A stretch of 64,000 nucleotides of DNA from Cryomorpha sp963748925 (GCA_963748925.1 CAVVKG010000008.1:186001-250000); one strand, 5' to 3'. Positions 9,840-18,669 are shown, counted from the first letter of the stretch. Program-made: numbers and translations. The notes: a model not told the origin generated them from the letters alone.

Positions 9840-10193
9840 TTACTCCTGTTCGGCAAAATAAGCAGTAGCTTCCTCAAGATCTTTTTTCATGGTGAAAACA
9901 GAGTTGAGTTTGGTAACTGCAAAAAGTGATTCTATTCTTGGCGAAGCACCAACGATGATCGCTTCACCACCTTCATTTCGGGTTTTGTTCATGAGGTTAA
10001 TCAGAATGTTTAAGCCGGTACTATTCATGTACTCCAGCTTGCTAAGCTCTATGATAAATCGATGTGTTCCGCTTATCAGTTCCTCCTCAATTTCTACACT
10101 GATTTCTATAGCCTCCACTTTATCTACCAGTCTGCCGGCCATAGACAAAACGGCTATGCCGTCATTTTTCTTGATTTCGTACGAAAATGCCAT
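9840..10193 (-). CDS. STAS-domain anti-sigma-factor-antagonist-like protein
   Basis: This 117-residue protein is a single STAS domain. The motif around LEYMNSTGLNILINLM (about 60-76) contains the serine/threonine that is phosphorylated in SpoIIAA-type antagonists. Such proteins bind a partner kinase or anti-sigma factor and are switched off by phosphorylation. No partner kinase or PP2C phosphatase gene is adjacent. It lies between the fur-like gene (16 bp upstream) and purA (9 bp downstream), so it is likely co-transcribed with both. In the Bacteroidota such small STAS proteins occur as orphans, and the partner here is unknown. Confidence 0.88.
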   Translation of the reverse strand: MAFSYEIKKNDGIAVLSMAGRLVDKVEAIEISVEIEEELISGTHRFIIELSKLEYMNSTGLNILINLMNKTRNEGGEAIIVGASPRIESLFAVTKLNSVFTMKKDLEEATAYFAEQE

Positions 10194-10209
10194 ACTTAAA
10201 ATTTAGTTT

Positions 10210-10668
10210 TTAGGGTTGCTCCGCTTCTTTTTTAGCGTTCTTTACAGCGTAAAAGTACAAGCTATGATGCATAACTTTTACGTCAAATACTTCTTCAATC
10301 GTTTTTTTTATTGTCTCTATTCGCGGATCGCAAAACTCAAGGACTTCGCCGGTGTCGGTGCAAATGATGTGATCGTGCTGCTTAAATTCGTGAGATTTTT
10401 CAAACTGCGCCAGATTTTTTCCGAATTGGTGCTTGCGCACCAGCGTGCATGCCAGCAATAAATCTATTGTATTGTATAATGTCGCCCTGCTTACACGGTA
10501 ATTCTTGTTCTTCATTTGAATATAGAGAGATTCTATATCAAAATGCCCTTCGTAATCGTAGATTTCACTGAGTATAGCAAAGCGCTCGGGAGTTTTTCGG
10601 TGGCCGTTTTGCTCCAAATAAGCCGAAAATATTTGCTTTACTTTTTCCTGTAATTCTAACCTTGACAC
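10210..10668 (-). CDS. Fur-family transcriptional regulator
   Basis: The 152-residue protein has the winged-helix half (about 20-85, with NGHRKTPERFAIL and NYRVSRATLYNTIDLL) and the C-terminal dimerisation half containing KQHDHIICTDTGEVLEFCD. In classical Fur the same position reads CxxC and binds structural zinc; here the second cysteine is replaced (CTDT) and the C-terminal CxxC pair is also missing. It may therefore lack the structural zinc site, as in some PerR/Fur relatives of this phylum. It sits 53 bp downstream of the spoT homologue with its own candidate promoter box (10687-10694). The metal it senses and its targets cannot be told from sequence. Confidence 0.88.
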   Translation of the reverse strand: MSRLELQEKVKQIFSAYLEQNGHRKTPERFAILSEIYDYEGHFDIESLYIQMKNKNYRVSRATLYNTIDLLLACTLVRKHQFGKNLAQFEKSHEFKQHDHIICTDTGEVLEFCDPRIETIKKTIEEVFDVKVMHHSLYFYAVKNAKKEAEQP

Positions 10669-10721
10669 AGTGCTTAATTAAGCTTACAAAAGTACAGTAT
10701 TTCAAACGATCTATCAATCAT

Positions 10722-12953
10722 TTAAATGCCTTTATCTTTTTCAGCATGCAATTCTCCGCGCTCTACTGTTAGCACACCTTCCACACGCTTTAAACGTTTT
10801 ATCAGGTTGTTGAGATGGTCGGTGTCGTATACATACACATTCACCCGGCCATCAAATACACCATCATTACTCTCAAAACTAATCGACTTCATATTCACGT
10901 TCAAGTCGCTCGAAATGGTTTTTGTAATATTGTTTACGAGGCCGAGATCGTCTATTCCTTTAAACAGCACGCTGGCCAGAAATTCTTTATCTTTCTGACT
11001 CTGCCATTTTGCTTTTATTACGCGGTAGGCGTGTTTAGAACGCATTTGAACCGCGTTGGGACAGCTCATCCGGTGAATTTTGATGCCGTCGTTTAGGGTT
11101 ACAAAACCAAATACATCATCGCCCGGAATAGGGTTACAGCAAGGTGAGATTTTATAAGGCACGTCCATTTCATCATCACCAATAAATAAAGTATCTCCGG
11201 GAATTTTTGCACCTTCATTGGTCGATTTACTATCGCCGGTTTCAGGCTCAATGACTTTATTCGATTTAAACGAAAGATCACCCTTCTCAACCGACTGCCC
11301 TTTAAGTTTCTTAAGTGAGATTTTCCCTTTGGCAATATCCTGGTATAAATCTAACGTGTTTTTGTACTTGTAGTATTGCTCCAGCTCTGTAATATTCTTA
11401 CTCGAAAATTCAGCACCGAGGCTTTTGAATTTTCGCTGTACCATTTCTTTTCCTATGCTGGCTACCTTTTTTTGTTCTTCTTTTAGTGCCGCTTTTATTT
11501 TCGATTTGGCCTTACCCGTTACGACATAGCTTAGCCAGTCTTCCTTGGCTTTTTGCTTTTTGGAAGTTAGTATTTCTATCTGGTCGCCGCTCTTAAGTTG
11601 ATGGCTAAGCGGTACAAGCTTCTGATTTACTTTAGCACCAATGCACGATTCCCCAACCTGACTATGAATTTCGAAAGCAAAATCGAGGGCCGTAGCTCCT
11701 GTGGGAAGACTTTTTAATTCACCATCCGGAGTGAAGACAAAAATCTCATCGCTAAAAAGGTTAAGTTTAAAGTCGTCAATAAAATCGAGGGCTCCGCTGG
11801 TGCTTGAATCCAGCATATCGCGAATACGCGTCAACCATTGGTCAAGGCTGGACTCACCGTCTTGTTTGTCCTTATACTTCCAGTGTGCCGCATATCCCAT
11901 TTCGGCCACCTCATCCATACGCTGGGTTCTAATCTGAACCTCAACCCATTTTCCTGTCGGACTCATTGCTGTTGTGTGCAGAGACTCATATCCATTGGCT
12001 TTCGGGGTCGAAATCCAATCTCTAAGTCTATCGGGATTGGGCTGATAAAAATCAGTTACAATAGAATAAACCTTCCAGCAATCAGCCTTTTCATTTTCCG
12101 GTTTTGTATCAAGGATAATACGAACGGCGAAGAGGTCGTAAATTTCTTCAAATGGAATATCCTTTTTGTGAATCTTATTCCAAATGCTATAAATTGATTT
12201 TGGGCGACTTTTAATTTCATACTTGAAACCCTCTTCATCCAGCTTTCTGCGAATGGGTAGCGTAAACCGATTGATAAAACGGGTTCTTACAGCCTGACCT
12301 TTTTTGAGTTTATGGGCAATTTCAGAGTATTCTTCAGGTTCTGTATACTTTAAAGAAAGATCTTCGAGCTCTGTCTTGATCGAATATAATCCCAGTCTGT
12401 GCGCTAGTGGTGCGTACATGAATAGCGTTTCGCTAGCTATTTTTAGCTGCTTGTCGCGCCGCATGGACTCCAGGGTCCGCATATTGTGAAGCCTGTCGGC
12501 AAGCTTTATCAGTATTACCCTTACATCATCGGAAAGGGTAAGGAGCATTTTCTTGAAATTTTCAGCCTGGATACTGGCTGTATGGTCAAATACATCTGAT
12601 ATCTTAGTGAGACCATCAATAATTACGCGCACTTTAGCTCCAAAAAGGTGATCAATATCGTCGAGACTAATTTCGGTATCTTCAACGGTATCGTGGAGCA
12701 AAGCAGCAACAATAGCCGTTGGGCCAAGACCTATTTCCTCGGCAGCAATTCGCGCTACAGCGATGGGATGGTAGATGTAAGGCTCGCCCGATTTGCGCCG
12801 CATATCCTTATGAGCGTCCAAAGCTACATCGAATGCCTTGCGGATATCTTTCCTGTCCTGGGCCGATTTCGCGTGTTTTACCACACGCAATAATCCGCGG
12901 TAGCGTTGAAGAATTTCCTTCCTCTCTTGTTCTAAATCAATTTTTAATTCCAT
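10722..12953 (-). CDS. Bifunctional (p)ppGpp synthetase/hydrolase, RelA/SpoT family
   Basis: The 743-residue protein has all domains of a long RSH enzyme in order. The HD hydrolase (about 45-200) shows LLHDTVEDTEI and KLADRLHNMRTLES. The synthetase (about 240-365) shows EIKSRPKSIYSIWNKIH and GYESLHTTA. A TGS domain follows (about 410-475, starting around FVFTPDGELKSLP) and a C-terminal ACT domain (about 665-740). Both catalytic domains look intact, so it should make and degrade (p)ppGpp in the stringent response. It is the first gene of a closely spaced minus-strand run that includes a Fur-type regulator and purA. A 17-bp palindrome (12999-13015) lies about 46 bp upstream of the start. Confidence 0.95.
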   Translation of the reverse strand: MELKIDLEQERKEILQRYRGLLRVVKHAKSAQDRKDIRKAFDVALDAHKDMRRKSGEPYIYHPIAVARIAAEEIGLGPTAIVAALLHDTVEDTEISLDDIDHLFGAKVRVIIDGLTKISDVFDHTASIQAENFKKMLLTLSDDVRVILIKLADRLHNMRTLESMRRDKQLKIASETLFMYAPLAHRLGLYSIKTELEDLSLKYTEPEEYSEIAHKLKKGQAVRTRFINRFTLPIRRKLDEEGFKYEIKSRPKSIYSIWNKIHKKDIPFEEIYDLFAVRIILDTKPENEKADCWKVYSIVTDFYQPNPDRLRDWISTPKANGYESLHTTAMSPTGKWVEVQIRTQRMDEVAEMGYAAHWKYKDKQDGESSLDQWLTRIRDMLDSSTSGALDFIDDFKLNLFSDEIFVFTPDGELKSLPTGATALDFAFEIHSQVGESCIGAKVNQKLVPLSHQLKSGDQIEILTSKKQKAKEDWLSYVVTGKAKSKIKAALKEEQKKVASIGKEMVQRKFKSLGAEFSSKNITELEQYYKYKNTLDLYQDIAKGKISLKKLKGQSVEKGDLSFKSNKVIEPETGDSKSTNEGAKIPGDTLFIGDDEMDVPYKISPCCNPIPGDDVFGFVTLNDGIKIHRMSCPNAVQMRSKHAYRVIKAKWQSQKDKEFLASVLFKGIDDLGLVNNITKTISSDLNVNMKSISFESNDGVFDGRVNVYVYDTDHLNNLIKRLKRVEGVLTVERGELHAEKDKGI

Positions 12954-12998
12954 GTAAGCAATTCGTCGACGAAATTTACGCTAAAAAAATATGAAAAG

Positions 12999-13015
12999 AG
13001 TGTTAACTTAACACT
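12999..13015. promoter_or_regulatory. 17-bp palindrome upstream of the RSH gene
   Basis: AGTGTTAA and TTAACACT flank a single C, giving a perfect 8+1+8 palindrome 46-62 bp upstream of the RSH start codon. The size and position fit an operator bound by a dimeric regulator. No known consensus was recognised. The rest of 12954-13215 shows no gene and no other strong structure. Confidence 0.35.
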
Positions 13016-13215
13016 TAGTCTGGTGAAATAACTGAATTCTATGCTCACTCCAAATGCCCAACTATAAAAACAGGCTAATAATTAACCGAAGTTTTCAAAA
13101 TACCATAACAAACCAAAGATGCAATAGACCTTTAAGCTTCGAATATTTAAAACTGAAATTGCAGCCCAAATTTGTCGACGATGCATTTTAAACCATTAAA
13201 TTTTTCCGAAAGAAG

Positions 13216-14493
13216 CTATACCGCAGGCAATACTTTTGTACGCACTTCTCCAAATCCAATTTTAGCACCATTTCCAGAGCAATGAGCTCGCATGATTACC
13301 GTGTCGCCATCGTTGATAAATTTGCGTTCAGTTCCATCGTTCAGTTTCACCGGCTTGCTTCCGCTCCACGATAATTCCAGCATCGATCCAAAACTGGATG
13401 ACTTCGATCCAGATATGGTTCCCGAGGCCATCATATCGCCTCTGCGAATATTACATCCATTTACCGTATGATGTGCCAATTGCTGGTTTAGCGACCAGTA
13501 GAGGTATTTGTAATTTGAAAAACACACGGTGGTTTCATCACCGCTTCCCGTTTCAATTGCCACAGAAAGGTCGATGTCGATATTCTTGTCGTCATCGCAT
13601 TCCAGGTAAGGAAGTACTTCCGGATTTTGAGCAGGCCCCATTGTTCGGTAGGGCTCCAATGCATCAAGCGTTACAATCCATGGAGATACCGATGAAGCAA
13701 AGTTCTTTGCGAGAAATGGCCCTAGAGGCACATATTCCCATTTTTGAATGTCACGTGCCGACCAGTCGTTGAAAACCACCATTCCAAAAATGTATTCGTC
13801 AGCTTCTTTCGTCGAAATGCTTTGACCAAGCGGTTTACCGTCAAAGGTTACAAAAGCCATTTCAAGTTCAAAGTCCAACCGTTTTGTAGGGCCAAAAACA
13901 GGCGGCTCCTCCGGGTTTGGTCGGGTTTGTCCTTTTGGCCTATGAATGGGCACACCACTAGGCACAATAGATGAACTACGGCCATGATATGCTACCGGGA
14001 TGTGACGCCAGTTTGGCAATAACGCATTCTTCGGGTCGCGAAACATGGTGCCTATATTGGTAGCGTGCTCAATGCTTGAATAGAAATCGGTATAATCGCC
14101 AACCTGAACGGGCAAATGCATCTCTACCTCGCTCTGGTTTTTGAAAATCAAAGACTGGTCGTTGGCATTACCTTGTAGCTCATTGTTATTCTTATCGAAT
14201 AGATCGGCAATTCGGTTGCGCAGTTTGCGCATTCCCATCTTACCCGATTTCATAAGGTCGTTAAGGTGAGGCTTGTTAAAGTCTTCTACCTCAAAACCTA
14301 AATCCTTAAAATGTCCGGCTTTCGCCATTTCGTATAAGTCGGCTACCTTACTGCCAATAGCTGTGCACGCTCTAGGCGAATTGTTATTGTGACTATAAAT
14401 TCCAAAAGGAATATTCTGAATTGGAAAATTGCTATTTTCTGCTACTTCTATCCAGGATTTTCTATCCGGGTTATTTGCTGTAATTTCTATCAA
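13216..14493 (-). CDS. fahA: Fumarylacetoacetase
   Basis: The 425-residue protein matches the fumarylacetoacetate hydrolase family at its usual length. The N-terminal SH3-like domain (about 1-115) precedes the catalytic domain, where metal-binding and catalytic stretches are visible: DFYSSIEHATN (about 133), AYHGRSSSIV (about 169), DFELEMAFV (about 207) and FNDWSARDIQKWEY (about 242). It hydrolyses fumarylacetoacetate to fumarate and acetoacetate, the last step of tyrosine and homogentisate breakdown. It is 24 bp downstream of glyA on the same strand. No other gene of the tyrosine pathway is in the window. Confidence 0.95.
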   Translation of the reverse strand: MIEITANNPDRKSWIEVAENSNFPIQNIPFGIYSHNNNSPRACTAIGSKVADLYEMAKAGHFKDLGFEVEDFNKPHLNDLMKSGKMGMRKLRNRIADLFDKNNNELQGNANDQSLIFKNQSEVEMHLPVQVGDYTDFYSSIEHATNIGTMFRDPKNALLPNWRHIPVAYHGRSSSIVPSGVPIHRPKGQTRPNPEEPPVFGPTKRLDFELEMAFVTFDGKPLGQSISTKEADEYIFGMVVFNDWSARDIQKWEYVPLGPFLAKNFASSVSPWIVTLDALEPYRTMGPAQNPEVLPYLECDDDKNIDIDLSVAIETGSGDETTVCFSNYKYLYWSLNQQLAHHTVNGCNIRRGDMMASGTISGSKSSSFGSMLELSWSGSKPVKLNDGTERKFINDGDTVIMRAHCSGNGAKIGFGEVRTKVLPAV

Positions 14494-14517
14494 AACTTTG
14501 TTTTTTCAAGTGATTAA

Positions 14518-15792
14518 TTATGATGCGAAAAGGGGAAATGAACTCATCATTTCATGCACTTTTCCTTTTATTGCATCCAGTTTTTCAGAGTTATCTCTGT
14601 TTGTTAAGGCCTCGTCTATAAACTCAACTATGGCCTCCATGTGTTCCTCTTTTAAGCCCCTTGTGGTAATGGCGGGTGTTCCAATGCGCATTCCGCTAGT
14701 TACAAAAGGTGATTTATCATCAAAGGGAACCATATTTTTGTTTACGGTAATATCAGCCAGGATCAATGTGTTTTCAGCATCCTTACCGGTTATGTCTTTT
14801 GAGCGAAGGTCAATCAGCATGCTGTGATTATCCGTTCCACCACTTATTACCTGGTATCCTCTTTTTACAAATTCTGCAGCCATTTTTTTGGCATTGGCCA
14901 GAACTTGCTTCATATAGTCTTTGTATTCATCAGTTAGTGCTTCGCCAAATGCCACCGCTTTAGAAGCAATAACATGTTCTAGCGGACCGCCCTGAGTCCC
15001 GGGAAATACTCCGGAGTCAAGTAGAGAAGACATTTTACGAATGGCTCCTTTTGGAGTCTTTAAACCAAATGGGTTGTCAAAATCTTGTCCCATCATGATA
15101 ATTCCTCCTCTTGGTCCACGCAAAGTTTTGTGCGTGGTTGAGGTTACGATGTGGCAATGTGGCATTGGGTCGTTAAGCAAGCCTGCGGCTATAAGGCCAG
15201 CGGGGTGCGAAATGTCGGCCAGTAAAAGGGCATTGATTTTATCGGCTATGGAGCGGAGACGTTCGTAGTCCCAATCACGCGAATAGGCAGAAGCACCACA
15301 TATCAGTAACTTAGGTTTTTCGTCGATGGCCTTTTGCTCTAGCTTATCGTAATCTATAACACCGGTTTCTTTCTCAACTCCATAAAAACATGGGCGGTAA
15401 AGTTTCCCTGAGTAATTTACTGGCGAACCGTGTGTAAGGTGACCGCCATGACTCAGGTCAAAACCCATTATCTTATCGCCAGGCTGCAAGATTGCAAGCA
15501 TTACCGCAGCATTGGCCTGAGCTCCACTATGTGGCTGAACATTTGCCCATGTAGCACCAAAAAGTTCTTTTAAACGGTCTATGGCCAGGTTTTCGGTCAT
15601 ATCCACAAACTCACAACCGCCATAGTAGCGCTTGCCGGGAAGTCCTTCAGCATATTTATTGGTCATTACAGAACCCATGGCTTCCATAACCTGGTCGCTC
15701 ACAAAGTTTTCAGAAGCGATTAATTCAATTCCTTCTGTTTGACGTTTTTTCTCTTTGTCAATTATATCGAATACTTGCGTATCTCTTTTCAT
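14518..15792 (-). CDS. glyA: Serine hydroxymethyltransferase
   Basis: The 424-residue protein has the family features. EGIELIASENFVS is near the N-terminus, GKRYYGGCEFVD near residue 55, and the pyridoxal-phosphate lysine lies in TSTTHKTLRGPRGG (about 218-231). It interconverts serine and glycine with tetrahydrofolate, feeding one-carbon metabolism in the cytoplasm. The start codon lies 26 bases downstream of a TAATTTTG promoter-like box at 15818-15825 (minus strand). The neighbouring plus-strand gene uses an overlapping region for its own promoter box. Confidence 0.97.
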   Translation of the reverse strand: MKRDTQVFDIIDKEKKRQTEGIELIASENFVSDQVMEAMGSVMTNKYAEGLPGKRYYGGCEFVDMTENLAIDRLKELFGATWANVQPHSGAQANAAVMLAILQPGDKIMGFDLSHGGHLTHGSPVNYSGKLYRPCFYGVEKETGVIDYDKLEQKAIDEKPKLLICGASAYSRDWDYERLRSIADKINALLLADISHPAGLIAAGLLNDPMPHCHIVTSTTHKTLRGPRGGIIMMGQDFDNPFGLKTPKGAIRKMSSLLDSGVFPGTQGGPLEHVIASKAVAFGEALTDEYKDYMKQVLANAKKMAAEFVKRGYQVISGGTDNHSMLIDLRSKDITGKDAENTLILADITVNKNMVPFDDKSPFVTSGMRIGTPAITTRGLKEEHMEAIVEFIDEALTNRDNSEKLDAIKGKVHEMMSSFPLFAS

Positions 15793-15817
15793 AAGTTTTC
15801 TTGATCTGGCTATTGGC

Positions 15818-15825
15818 CAAAATTA
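15818..15825 (-). promoter_or_regulatory. Candidate -7 box of glyA
   Basis: TAATTTTG on the minus strand matches the Bacteroidota -7 consensus TAnnTTTG. It ends 25 bases before the glyA start codon. A clear TTTG -33 box was not seen at 19-21 bases upstream. Confidence 0.4.
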
Positions 15826-15847
15826 GAAAATACTTGCGTTTTAAGCT

Positions 15848-15855
15848 TACTTTTG
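15848..15855 (+). promoter_or_regulatory. Candidate -7 box of the DCC-family gene, almost on the start codon
   Basis: TACTTTTG matches TAnnTTTG and ends five bases before the ATG at 15861. If transcription starts about seven bases downstream of this box, the message would be nearly leaderless. This also supports choosing ATG 15861 over the upstream ATG at 15801, because the upstream codons would lie before the start of transcription. Confidence 0.4.
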
Positions 15856-15860
15856 TACCA

Positions 15861-16301
15861 ATGAATCGCGATAAATCTTCTAACAATCTTGGTATTCCCG
15901 AAGGAAAAACCTTGGTTCTCTTTGATGGATATTGCAATTTATGCAATGGTGCCGTGCAATTTATCCTAAAGCGCGACAAAAAAGAGCGTTTCTATTTCGC
16001 CAGTCTTTCATGGCCAATTGCAGATGAAGTACTAGCCAATTTCCCAAAATTGCAGAATGTTGACAGCATTTTGGTGTATCGCGATGGAAAGATTTATGAC
16101 CAGAGCTCGGCGGCGCTCAAAATTGCTGCAGGTCTGGGAGCTCTCTGGCCATTAATGGGCGTTTTTTGGATTATTCCAAAGTTTATACGCGATGTGGTTT
16201 ATGCCTTTATCGCGCGAAACAGATATAAATGGTTTGGCAAGAAAGATACCTGTATGATGCCTGATAAGGATGTTAGTTATCGATTTTTGGGAAAAAATTG
16301 A
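15861..16301 (+). CDS. DCC-family thiol-disulfide oxidoreductase-like protein (DUF393)
   Basis: I chose the start at 15861 because it gives a 146-residue protein beginning just before LVLFDGYCNLCNGAVQF, which carries the DxxCxxC motif typical of this family. The family is small, widespread and predicted to have a thioredoxin-like fold. The substrate is not known. The region after 80 contains a hydrophobic stretch (GALWPLMGVFWIIPK) that may sit at the membrane. It is alone in its transcription unit, with a terminator hairpin about 100 bp downstream (16405-16430). Confidence 0.85.
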   Translation: MNRDKSSNNLGIPEGKTLVLFDGYCNLCNGAVQFILKRDKKERFYFASLSWPIADEVLANFPKLQNVDSILVYRDGKIYDQSSAALKIAAGLGALWPLMGVFWIIPKFIRDVVYAFIARNRYKWFGKKDTCMMPDKDVSYRFLGKN

Positions 16302-16404
16302 CTTTTTAAATTTCCTGATGGATTAACATTCTTTAATGTTATCGGGAATATCCTGGAGTACTTCTTGAGGTCAAACATTCTCAAATCAAAAATTTCTTCA
16401 ATAA

Positions 16405-16430
16405 AAAAGCCGGTCAATAGACCGGCTTTT
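16405..16430. terminator. Bidirectional rho-independent terminator
   Basis: AAAAGCCGGTC, loop AATA and GACCGGCTTTT form an 11-bp stem with T or A runs on both sides. It lies between the DCC-family gene (plus) and the peroxiredoxin gene (minus), whose 3' ends converge here. Confidence 0.85.
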
Positions 16431-16456
16431 CAATTAATCACTTATTGAACAAACAA

Positions 16457-17089
16457 TTAGTTTGCTGCAAGGTACTCAGCAACACCGCTGTGGGTTGCGT
16501 TCATTCCTTCACTACCTTTTTTCCAGTTTGCCGGGCAAACCTCACCTTTTTCTTCAAAAAACTGAAGTGCATCAACCATACGCATTGCTTCGTCAACGTT
16601 TCTGCCTAGAGGAAGATCGTTAACAACCTGGTGACGTACAATTCCTTCTTTATCTATCAGGAACAATCCGCGGTAAGCTACCAATTCTCCATCTGCCTGA
16701 AGCATCCCTTCATCATCGTAGAAGAAATCGCCTGCAAGTACATTGTAATTGTGCGAAATAGTTTTGTTGGTATCTGCTACCAAAGGATAGGTAATTCCTT
16801 GAATACCACCTTTATCCTTTCCTAATTGTAACCATCCCCAGTGCGATTGCTCTGTGTCTGTAGATACTGCTACCAGCTCAACACCGCGCTCTCTGAATTC
16901 TTCAATTTTTGATTGAAAAGCGTGTAGCTCAGTTGGGCAAACAAATGTAAAGTCTTTTGGGTAAAAGAATAGGATTACATGTTTTGAACCTATAAACTGA
17001 TCCAATGAAAAATCATCTACTATCTCTTCTCCGTTTATTACAGCTGACGCTGTGAAATTAGGTGCTTTTTTTCCTACTAATACTGACAT
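16457..17089 (-). CDS. Typical 2-Cys peroxiredoxin (AhpC/Prx1 type)
   Basis: The 210-residue protein has the peroxidatic cysteine in DFTFVCPTELHAF (C51) and the resolving cysteine in GEVCPANWKKG (about C185). It reduces hydrogen peroxide and alkyl hydroperoxides in the cytoplasm, regenerated by thioredoxin or AhpF. The GGIG-type loop reads GGIQ and the usual C-terminal YF motif, whose presence marks over-oxidation-sensitive eukaryotic enzymes, is not evident, so it is probably robust to peroxide. A TACCTTTG box lies 28 bases upstream of the start. The OxyR-like regulator is encoded 27 kb away at 43900. Confidence 0.95.
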   Translation of the reverse strand: MSVLVGKKAPNFTASAVINGEEIVDDFSLDQFIGSKHVILFFYPKDFTFVCPTELHAFQSKIEEFRERGVELVAVSTDTEQSHWGWLQLGKDKGGIQGITYPLVADTNKTISHNYNVLAGDFFYDDEGMLQADGELVAYRGLFLIDKEGIVRHQVVNDLPLGRNVDEAMRMVDALQFFEEKGEVCPANWKKGSEGMNATHSGVAEYLAAN

Positions 17090-17116
17090 ATATTTTTCCT
17101 TTTTTTAATGATGGTA

Positions 17117-17124
17117 CAAAGGTA
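17117..17124 (-). promoter_or_regulatory. Candidate -7 box of the peroxiredoxin gene
   Basis: TACCTTTG on the minus strand fits TAnnTTTG and lies 28-35 bases before the start. An A-rich stretch (17098-17106 region, read on the minus strand) follows, which is common before Bacteroidota start codons in place of a Shine-Dalgarno sequence. Confidence 0.4.
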
Positions 17125-17188
17125 CGCCTTGGTATCGCAGTAACCCATTTCTATTGATTGCTATTCTCTATCGATACATAGAAGCGCA

Positions 17189-17917
17189 TTAAATCAACAA
17201 AACAAGTCCCAACCCGAAAAGAATTGCGGCAATTTTTTTCCAGCTCAGCCTGTGGTGTTCATCAGCTTCAAAAATGATAGTTGTAGATACATGGATGAAA
17301 ATTCCTACGGCTACGGCCAATATTTGTGCGTAAAGCATATCAGGATTTTCTATTCCTGATTGAATCAAGAAATAACCGCCTAAGATACCCAAAGGTGTAG
17401 CGGCTGAGTACAGCAAGATGTACCATATCACCTTCTTTTTTGAAGCGTAGAAATGGTAAAGCAGGGCTGCAAGCGCAATGGCTTCCGGAACTTTATGTAT
17501 AACAATTCCAATTAGTAATGCATTGCCATGGCCATGGTGATCGTGAGAGAGTATTTCGCCGCCACTAATGGGCAGGCCTTCGAGCATGGAGTGCAAAAAC
17601 AAACTGATGAATATGCCGAGAGGGAATTTTTTAGATGCCTGGTCGCTGTGGTGAATATGGCCATGTTCTATACCTTTTGAAAAGTAATCGAGCGTGATTT
17701 GCAACAGGAACCCAATAAGAATGAAATATCCTGCAGAACCTCCTGCAATGTGAAAAATATCAGGGAGCAGGTGCAAAACGGTAAGTGCAAATAGGTATGC
17801 CCCACTGAAGGCAAGGAGTATTTTTACATCTTTAGTGATGCGACCATGCAGATAAATGCCGGCAAAACCACCTAATAAACCGGCGGCAATGGGTGTTATT
17901 ATTTGTACGGCGGTCAT
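17189..17917 (-). CDS. ZIP-family divalent metal transporter
   Basis: The 242-residue protein has about seven or eight hydrophobic segments. The metal-binding residues of ZIP transporters are visible in SLFLHSMLEGLPI (TM4) and IVIHKVPEAIALA (TM5), with a histidine-rich loop GHIHHSD and HDHHGHG between them. It probably imports zinc or another divalent metal through the inner membrane. Its ATG overlaps the stop codon of the methyltransferase gene by one base (TAATG), so the two are translationally coupled. Confidence 0.9.
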   Translation of the reverse strand: MTAVQIITPIAAGLLGGFAGIYLHGRITKDVKILLAFSGAYLFALTVLHLLPDIFHIAGGSAGYFILIGFLLQITLDYFSKGIEHGHIHHSDQASKKFPLGIFISLFLHSMLEGLPISGGEILSHDHHGHGNALLIGIVIHKVPEAIALAALLYHFYASKKKVIWYILLYSAATPLGILGGYFLIQSGIENPDMLYAQILAVAVGIFIHVSTTIIFEADEHHRLSWKKIAAILFGLGLVLLI

Positions 17918-18669
17918 TATACTTTTCGAGCTATTAAAATTAAGCGTTGCGAATTATCGGCGTCGTATGTGTCCAGATTGTAGTTGCCAAATGTATCGAG
18001 AATTTCAAAACCGCATCGCGAGAGCATACCTGTCAAATCTTGTTTTGTAAGGGCAAGCACGCGCTCTACAAAGCGTATTTCTTGATTTCCATCTCTAATA
18101 TCAATGTTCTTCTTGATAATCCCATTTTCAACTTCACGGCTTATCTTGAATTGAATCCCTCCAATTTCCTGAACCTCTTCTTTTACCAATCCCTTTAAAA
18201 CCTGATTGACATTTAAGAAGTCAATCAGAATTTTGCCTTTAAGCTTTAAGTTTTGATGAGATGCACGAAGCACCTCTTCATTCTCTTCTATTGTTGGGAA
18301 ATATCCGAAACTGGTAAAAAGATTAAGCACATAATCAAACTTTGCTTCTGCAAAGGGCAGGCGCATGTCATGAACCTCAAATTTTAGCCGTTCGTTTTCA
18401 AATTGGCGTGCTGTTTTAATATTTTGTTTTGATAAATCAACACCCGTAATCCGAAATCCTTCTTTATTAATGTAGACACTGTGGCGACCTTTTCCACAAG
18501 CCAAGTCAAGAAAATGCGAATCGGAAGGAGGGTCCAGGTACTTTAAAACACGGTCGATAAATAAAGCCGCCTCATAATCATCCCTATTTTTATAGAGAAT
18601 GTGGTAGTACGGAGAATCGAACCAGGACCGGTACCACGACTCTTTTACTATGTTTTTTTTGGTGCTCAA
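17917..18669 (-). CDS. Class I SAM-dependent methyltransferase
   Basis: The 250-residue protein has a Rossmann SAM-binding motif FLDLACGKGRHSVYI (about 52-66), an acidic strand-2 end (VDLSKQNIK), and a motif IV-like FDYVLNLFTSFGYF (about 108-121). The substrate is not evident. It is the first gene of a two-gene unit with the ZIP transporter downstream and overlapping by one base. No other gene nearby suggests a substrate. Confidence 0.85.
   Translation of the reverse strand: MSTKKNIVKESWYRSWFDSPYYHILYKNRDDYEAALFIDRVLKYLDPPSDSHFLDLACGKGRHSVYINKEGFRITGVDLSKQNIKTARQFENERLKFEVHDMRLPFAEAKFDYVLNLFTSFGYFPTIEENEEVLRASHQNLKLKGKILIDFLNVNQVLKGLVKEEVQEIGGIQFKISREVENGIIKKNIDIRDGNQEIRFVERVLALTKQDLTGMLSRCGFEILDTFGNYNLDTYDADNSQRLILIARKV

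Noticed and set aside
15801..15860. Upstream ATG extending the DCC-family gene by 20 residues
   Set aside because: The extension lies over a promoter-like box and the glyA promoter region, and the family's usual start is at the later ATG (15861).
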